Below are positions 15,798-18,660 of a stretch of DNA of 18,660 nt, piece after piece. This DNA comes from JAEUIG01 sp046349775 (GTDB taxonomy: Bacteria > Planctomycetota > Planctomycetia > Planctomycetales > Planctomycetaceae). A model generated the notes under the pieces. The model made no database searches, was not told the DNA's origin, and saw only the letters and a program-made list of their open reading frames with translations. Each line of letters starts with the position of its first letter. Position 1 is the stretch's first letter. The stretch covers positions 1-18,660 of the forward strand of contig JAXMBS010000091.1 of the NCBI GenBank assembly GCA_046349775.1, in the 5' to 3' direction. Made by a program: the position numbers and the translations under genes.

Positions 15798-17807
15798 ATG
15801 CCGATCGACCTGAACTCGCTGTTGGGAACGCGTGCAGTCCTCGGTCCGCTGCAGACCAATGCGGCCGGACCCGCGGGCGCGTTGCCGCTCACTCCCGAGA
15901 TGCTCCTTGACAGCCCCAGCGGCGATCTGTTCGGGATGACTCAGAATGCCGGAATGGGCTGGGATCCACAGCAATTGCTGCGCGATCAGGTGCTGATCCT
16001 CAGCACACAAGGGGGCCTACGAGCGGAGGATGGCCGACCGATCGCCTTGGGATACCACACCGGCCACTGGGAAGTCGGCTTGCTTGTCCGCGCCGCAGCC
16101 GAGGAACTGGACCGTCTCGAACGGTTGCCCTTCGCAGCATACGTCAGCGACCCCTGCGACGGCCGTTCCCAGGGAACGACCGGCATGATGGACAGTCTGC
16201 CCTATCGCAATGACGCAGCAGTCGTCTTGCGGCGGCTCATCCGCTCGCTCCCCACGCGCACAGGCGTCCTGGGAGTCGCGACGTGCGACAAGGGCCTGCC
16301 GGCGATGATGATCGCGCTGGCGTCGTGCCATGACCTGCCCGCCATCGTTGTGCCCGGCGGTGTCACGTTGCCCGCAACCGTCGGCGAAGACGCCGGGAAA
16401 GTGCAGACAATCGGCACCCGGTTCGCCAGTGGCGAAATTGATCTCTCATACGCCGCGGAGATGGGCTGCCGGGCGTGCGGAACCCCCGGCGGCGGCTGTC
16501 AGTTTCTCGGCACCGCGGCCACGTCGCAGGTCGTGGCGGAGGCGCTGGGCCTGGCGCTGCCGCACTCGGCGCTCGCGCCGTCCGGACAGCCGATCTGGCT
16601 GGAAATCGCGCGGGCGTCGGCGCGTGCCGTCGTCGAACTCAAACGACGCAAGCTGACTGTCCGCGACATTCTCACCGAGGATGCGTTGCACAATGCCATG
16701 GTCGTCCACGCCGCCGTCGGCGGTTCAACGAACCTGTTGTTGCACACGCCGGCGGTCGCATTCGCAGCCGGCCTGCCGCGGCCGACCGTGGACGACTGGA
16801 ACCGCGTCAATCGACAAGTGCCGCGTATCGTGGATGTGTTGCCGAACGGTCCTCAGGGACACGTGACCGTGCGGATGTACCTCGCCGGCGGCGTGCCGGA
16901 GGTCATGCTCCATCTGCGGGCCGCCGGACTGCTCCGGCTGGACGCGCTCACCGCGACCGGGCAGTCGCTGGGAGACGTGCTCGACTGGTGGGAGTCGTCT
17001 GATCGTCGCCGGCACGTGCGTCAACAACTCGTCGAGCGTGACGGAGTCGATCCAGGCGACGTCATCATGTCGCCGGCCCAGGCCGCCGCCCGCGGCATGA
17101 CCAGCACGGTCACGTTTCCGACGGGCAACATTGCACCCGAAGGTTCCGTCATCAAGAGCACCGCCATCGATCGGTCAGTCGTCGATCCCGACGGCGTGTA
17201 TCGGAAGACCGGTCCGGCGCGGGTCTTCACCTCGGAGCGCGACGCGATCGCCTGCCTCAAGGGACGCCGTGGCCAGCCGATTCAGGCCGGCGACGTGATG
17301 GTCCTGATCGGCCGCGGCCCGCTGGGCGCGGGTATGGAAGAGACCTACCAGGTCACGTCCGCGCTTAAGTATCTCCCCTTCGGCAAACACGTCGCGCTAT
17401 TGACGGATGCTCGATTTTCCGGCGTCTCCACCGGCGCCTGCATCGGGCATGTCGGCCCGGAGGCTCTGGCCGGTGGTCCCGTGGGCAAACTTCGCGACGG
17501 TGACCTGATCGAGATCGAAATCGATACGCGACGTCTCACGGGACGGCTGAATTTCGTGGGACGGCCGGACGAGCGTGTGACGCCCGAACAGGGTGCTGCA
17601 ATTCTGGCGGTCCGGGAACTCAACCCGGCCGTGCAGCCCGATCCGCAACTGCCGGACGACACGCGCATCTGGGCGCTGTTGCAGCAGGCGGGAGGTGGCA
17701 CCTGGGGCGGCTGCGTGTACGATGCCGATGCCATCGCCCGCGTGATGGCGGCCGGGACCCTGGCCCTGTCCGCGATGGAGCGCCGACAGGCAACCCCCGG
17801 ACGATGA
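15798..17807 (+). CDS. yjhG: YjhG/YagF-family dehydratase (IlvD/Edd superfamily; D-xylonate dehydratase type)
   Basis: The enzyme removes water from a sugar acid; E. coli YjhG and YagF act on D-xylonate, giving 2-keto-3-deoxy-xylonate. This intact 669-residue protein is longer than typical IlvD and matches YjhG closely throughout: LPLTPEMLLDSPSGDLFGMT, NAGMGW, YVSDPCDGRSQGTTGM, DSLPYRNDA, GGGCQFLGTA, HSALAPSG, VHAAVGGSTNLLLH, FPTGNIAPEGSVIKSTAID, GMEETYQVTSALK and DARFSGVSTGACIGHVGPEA. Candidate Fe-S ligands are Cys120 (SDPCDG), Cys163 (CDKG) and Cys234 (GGGCQF); Lys165 in CDKG is the expected Mg-ligand Lys. The ATG at 15798 has no clear Shine-Dalgarno. Branched-chain dihydroxyacid dehydratase is less likely given the YjhG-specific segments. 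No other pentonate-pathway gene lies nearby, so the real substrate is open. Confidence 0.88.
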   Translation: MPIDLNSLLGTRAVLGPLQTNAAGPAGALPLTPEMLLDSPSGDLFGMTQNAGMGWDPQQLLRDQVLILSTQGGLRAEDGRPIALGYHTGHWEVGLLVRAAAEELDRLERLPFAAYVSDPCDGRSQGTTGMMDSLPYRNDAAVVLRRLIRSLPTRTGVLGVATCDKGLPAMMIALASCHDLPAIVVPGGVTLPATVGEDAGKVQTIGTRFASGEIDLSYAAEMGCRACGTPGGGCQFLGTAATSQVVAEALGLALPHSALAPSGQPIWLEIARASARAVVELKRRKLTVRDILTEDALHNAMVVHAAVGGSTNLLLHTPAVAFAAGLPRPTVDDWNRVNRQVPRIVDVLPNGPQGHVTVRMYLAGGVPEVMLHLRAAGLLRLDALTATGQSLGDVLDWWESSDRRRHVRQQLVERDGVDPGDVIMSPAQAAARGMTSTVTFPTGNIAPEGSVIKSTAIDRSVVDPDGVYRKTGPARVFTSERDAIACLKGRRGQPIQAGDVMVLIGRGPLGAGMEETYQVTSALKYLPFGKHVALLTDARFSGVSTGACIGHVGPEALAGGPVGKLRDGDLIEIEIDTRRLTGRLNFVGRPDERVTPEQGAAILAVRELNPAVQPDPQLPDDTRIWALLQQAGGGTWGGCVYDADAIARVMAAGTLALSAMERRQATPGR

Positions 17808-17965
17808 CGGCAAACGCGGGTGTCCGGCTCGCAGTGACCGATTCGCTTGAAACGTGCGAGGTCTATTGCGGGTATCGATCAGCATGCGGAATGTGCGCGC
17901 CGCGCTTGGCCCGAGACCGAAGCGTCTGCGCCCGGAGGATTTTCAACCAGCGATGGATGTCATGA
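17804..17965 (+). CDS. Possible 53-residue Cys-rich small protein
   Basis: An ATG at 17804 overlaps the dehydratase stop as ATGA, and this frame stays open to TGA 17963-17965, which again overlaps an ATG of the next gene as ATGA. The product has five Cys, four of them arranged C-x3-C-x6-C-x2-C (ETCEVYCGYRSACGMCAPR), followed by a basic tail. Double stop-start overlap is the pattern of translationally coupled operon genes, and the frame fills an otherwise empty gap. Against it: no ribosome-binding site is visible, the length is within chance for GC-rich DNA, and no family is recognised. Confidence 0.3.
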   Translation: MTANAGVRLAVTDSLETCEVYCGYRSACGMCAPRLARDRSVCARRIFNQRWMS

Positions 17966-18660
17966 CCAACCAATTGCGCGTCGGTGAAACAACGGGTCCG
18001 GCAGAGTCCAGGTATCACCGATCGATTCGCGGCGCGCTGGCGGTTGCGGTGACCACTTGGGCCTTTGGGGCTTGTGCTCTGCAGTCCGTACGCGCACAAA
18101 CGCCGTCGTCAGACGACAAGCCGGCTGCTGCCCCTCCGCCGCGCCCGTTACTCGTCGTGCACGTCGCCGCGCTCGATCGCGTGCTGCAACAGCTGCAGAA
18201 TAACTTCAAGGAGATCGATCGCGCGGATGTCAACGACGCCTTCATTTCGAGGCTGAATGACAATGCCGGCGGACTCAAGGGCCTCGACCGCTCGCGGCCT
18301 TTCGGCGTCGCACTGTTTTTGACCCAGGCCCTGCCGCCGCAGCCGATCCCGGTCGTCTACGCGCCGGTCAGCGACTTCAAAGACCTGATTCAGACACTCG
18401 AACTGGGGCCGGTCAAGATCAAACGCCAGGCTGCGGACCCGGCAGCCGTCGGCAATGCCGCCGCCGGTGAACGCTACACCCTGACGATGCCGCAGGGGGA
18501 AACTCGCGAAATCGTCGTTCGCGACGGATATGCATTTCTGTCTCGCGAGGAAAAGTTCCTCGACGGAGATGTGGCGTCGCTCGCCAAACTGGCGCCCCGG
18601 CTGAGCGCACAATACGACGTCGCCATCACCGTCGACCTGAAGACCATCTCTCCACTGATC
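17953..18660 (+). CDS. Secreted hypothetical protein (partial, runs off the right edge)
   Basis: The frame is open to the last base, giving 236 codons without a stop. The start at ATG 17953 is preferred because GGAGGA lies at 17934-17939; an in-frame ATG at 17962 is the alternative and overlaps the small ORF's stop. A signal peptide-like segment (SIRGALAVAVTTWAFGACAL, then QSVRAQ) is followed by a Pro/Ala linker (PSSDDKPAAAPPPRP). The mature domain has LLVVHVAALDRVLQQLQNNF, DRSRPFGVALFLTQ, VVYAPVSDFKDLIQTLE, a YTLTMPQGETREIVVRDGYA hairpin and FLSREEKFLD. The mixed alpha/beta pattern resembles secreted planctomycete proteins of unknown function. It may be co-transcribed with the dehydratase. 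No catalytic motif is visible. Confidence 0.65.
   Translation, partial: MDVMTNQLRVGETTGPAESRYHRSIRGALAVAVTTWAFGACALQSVRAQTPSSDDKPAAAPPPRPLLVVHVAALDRVLQQLQNNFKEIDRADVNDAFISRLNDNAGGLKGLDRSRPFGVALFLTQALPPQPIPVVYAPVSDFKDLIQTLELGPVKIKRQAADPAAVGNAAAGERYTLTMPQGETREIVVRDGYAFLSREEKFLDGDVASLAKLAPRLSAQYDVAITVDLKTISPLI

Overview
The window is a GC-rich bacterial chromosome segment, most likely from a planctomycete. This is inferred from the gene types: a CBM9/DOMON-like protein, a LolA-like secreted protein, two tandem secreted paralogues followed by a DUF11 protein, and a very long membrane-anchored sigma-54 activator. No rRNA or other phylogenetic marker is present, so the assignment is by resemblance only.

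Layout. The left edge holds the tail of a plus-strand protein, probably an SGNH hydrolase (1-117). Two minus-strand genes follow: a LolA-like secreted protein split by one frameshift (944-2088), then a CBM9-like protein (211-861). Divergent from them is a plus-strand envelope cluster: a putative lipoprotein (2378-3514), its shorter paralogue (3702-4393, frameshifted inside its signal peptide) and a DUF11 protein (4390-5757). A bidirectional terminator at 5796-5847 closes the cluster. From 10686 down to 5875, on the minus strand, lies a nitrogen operon: amt (ammonium channel), glnK (PII signal protein) and glnD (PII uridylyltransferase). A well-matched sigma-54 promoter sits in front of amt at 10807-10822. 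Divergent from amt is corA (10884-12038). Convergent with corA is a 1009-residue sigma-54 activator with a membrane sensor half (12124-15153). A 644-base intergenic region (15154-15797) carries an iterated GCGCCGA array, an A/C-rich tract and a strong rod-shaped RNA fold ending in a T tract. A YjhG/YagF-type sugar-acid dehydratase (15798-17807) follows, then a possible 53-residue Cys-rich ORF and the start of a secreted protein that runs off the right edge.

How the genes fit together. amt-glnK-glnD is the classic ammonium uptake and PII signalling set, and the sigma-54 promoter fits nitrogen control. Whether the membrane-anchored sigma-54 activator in this window acts on that promoter cannot be told from sequence. 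The envelope cluster encodes exported proteins of unknown role.

Sequence quality. About two dozen one- or two-base frameshifts fall between about 6.7 and 9.96 kb, in glnD and the 3' half of amt. The protein motifs on either side stay well preserved, and the flanking genes and glnK are clean. This looks more like local consensus error than gene decay, so these genes are described as probably functional but frameshifted in this sequence. The most novel-looking element is the rod-like RNA with its neighbouring repeat array upstream of the dehydratase gene.
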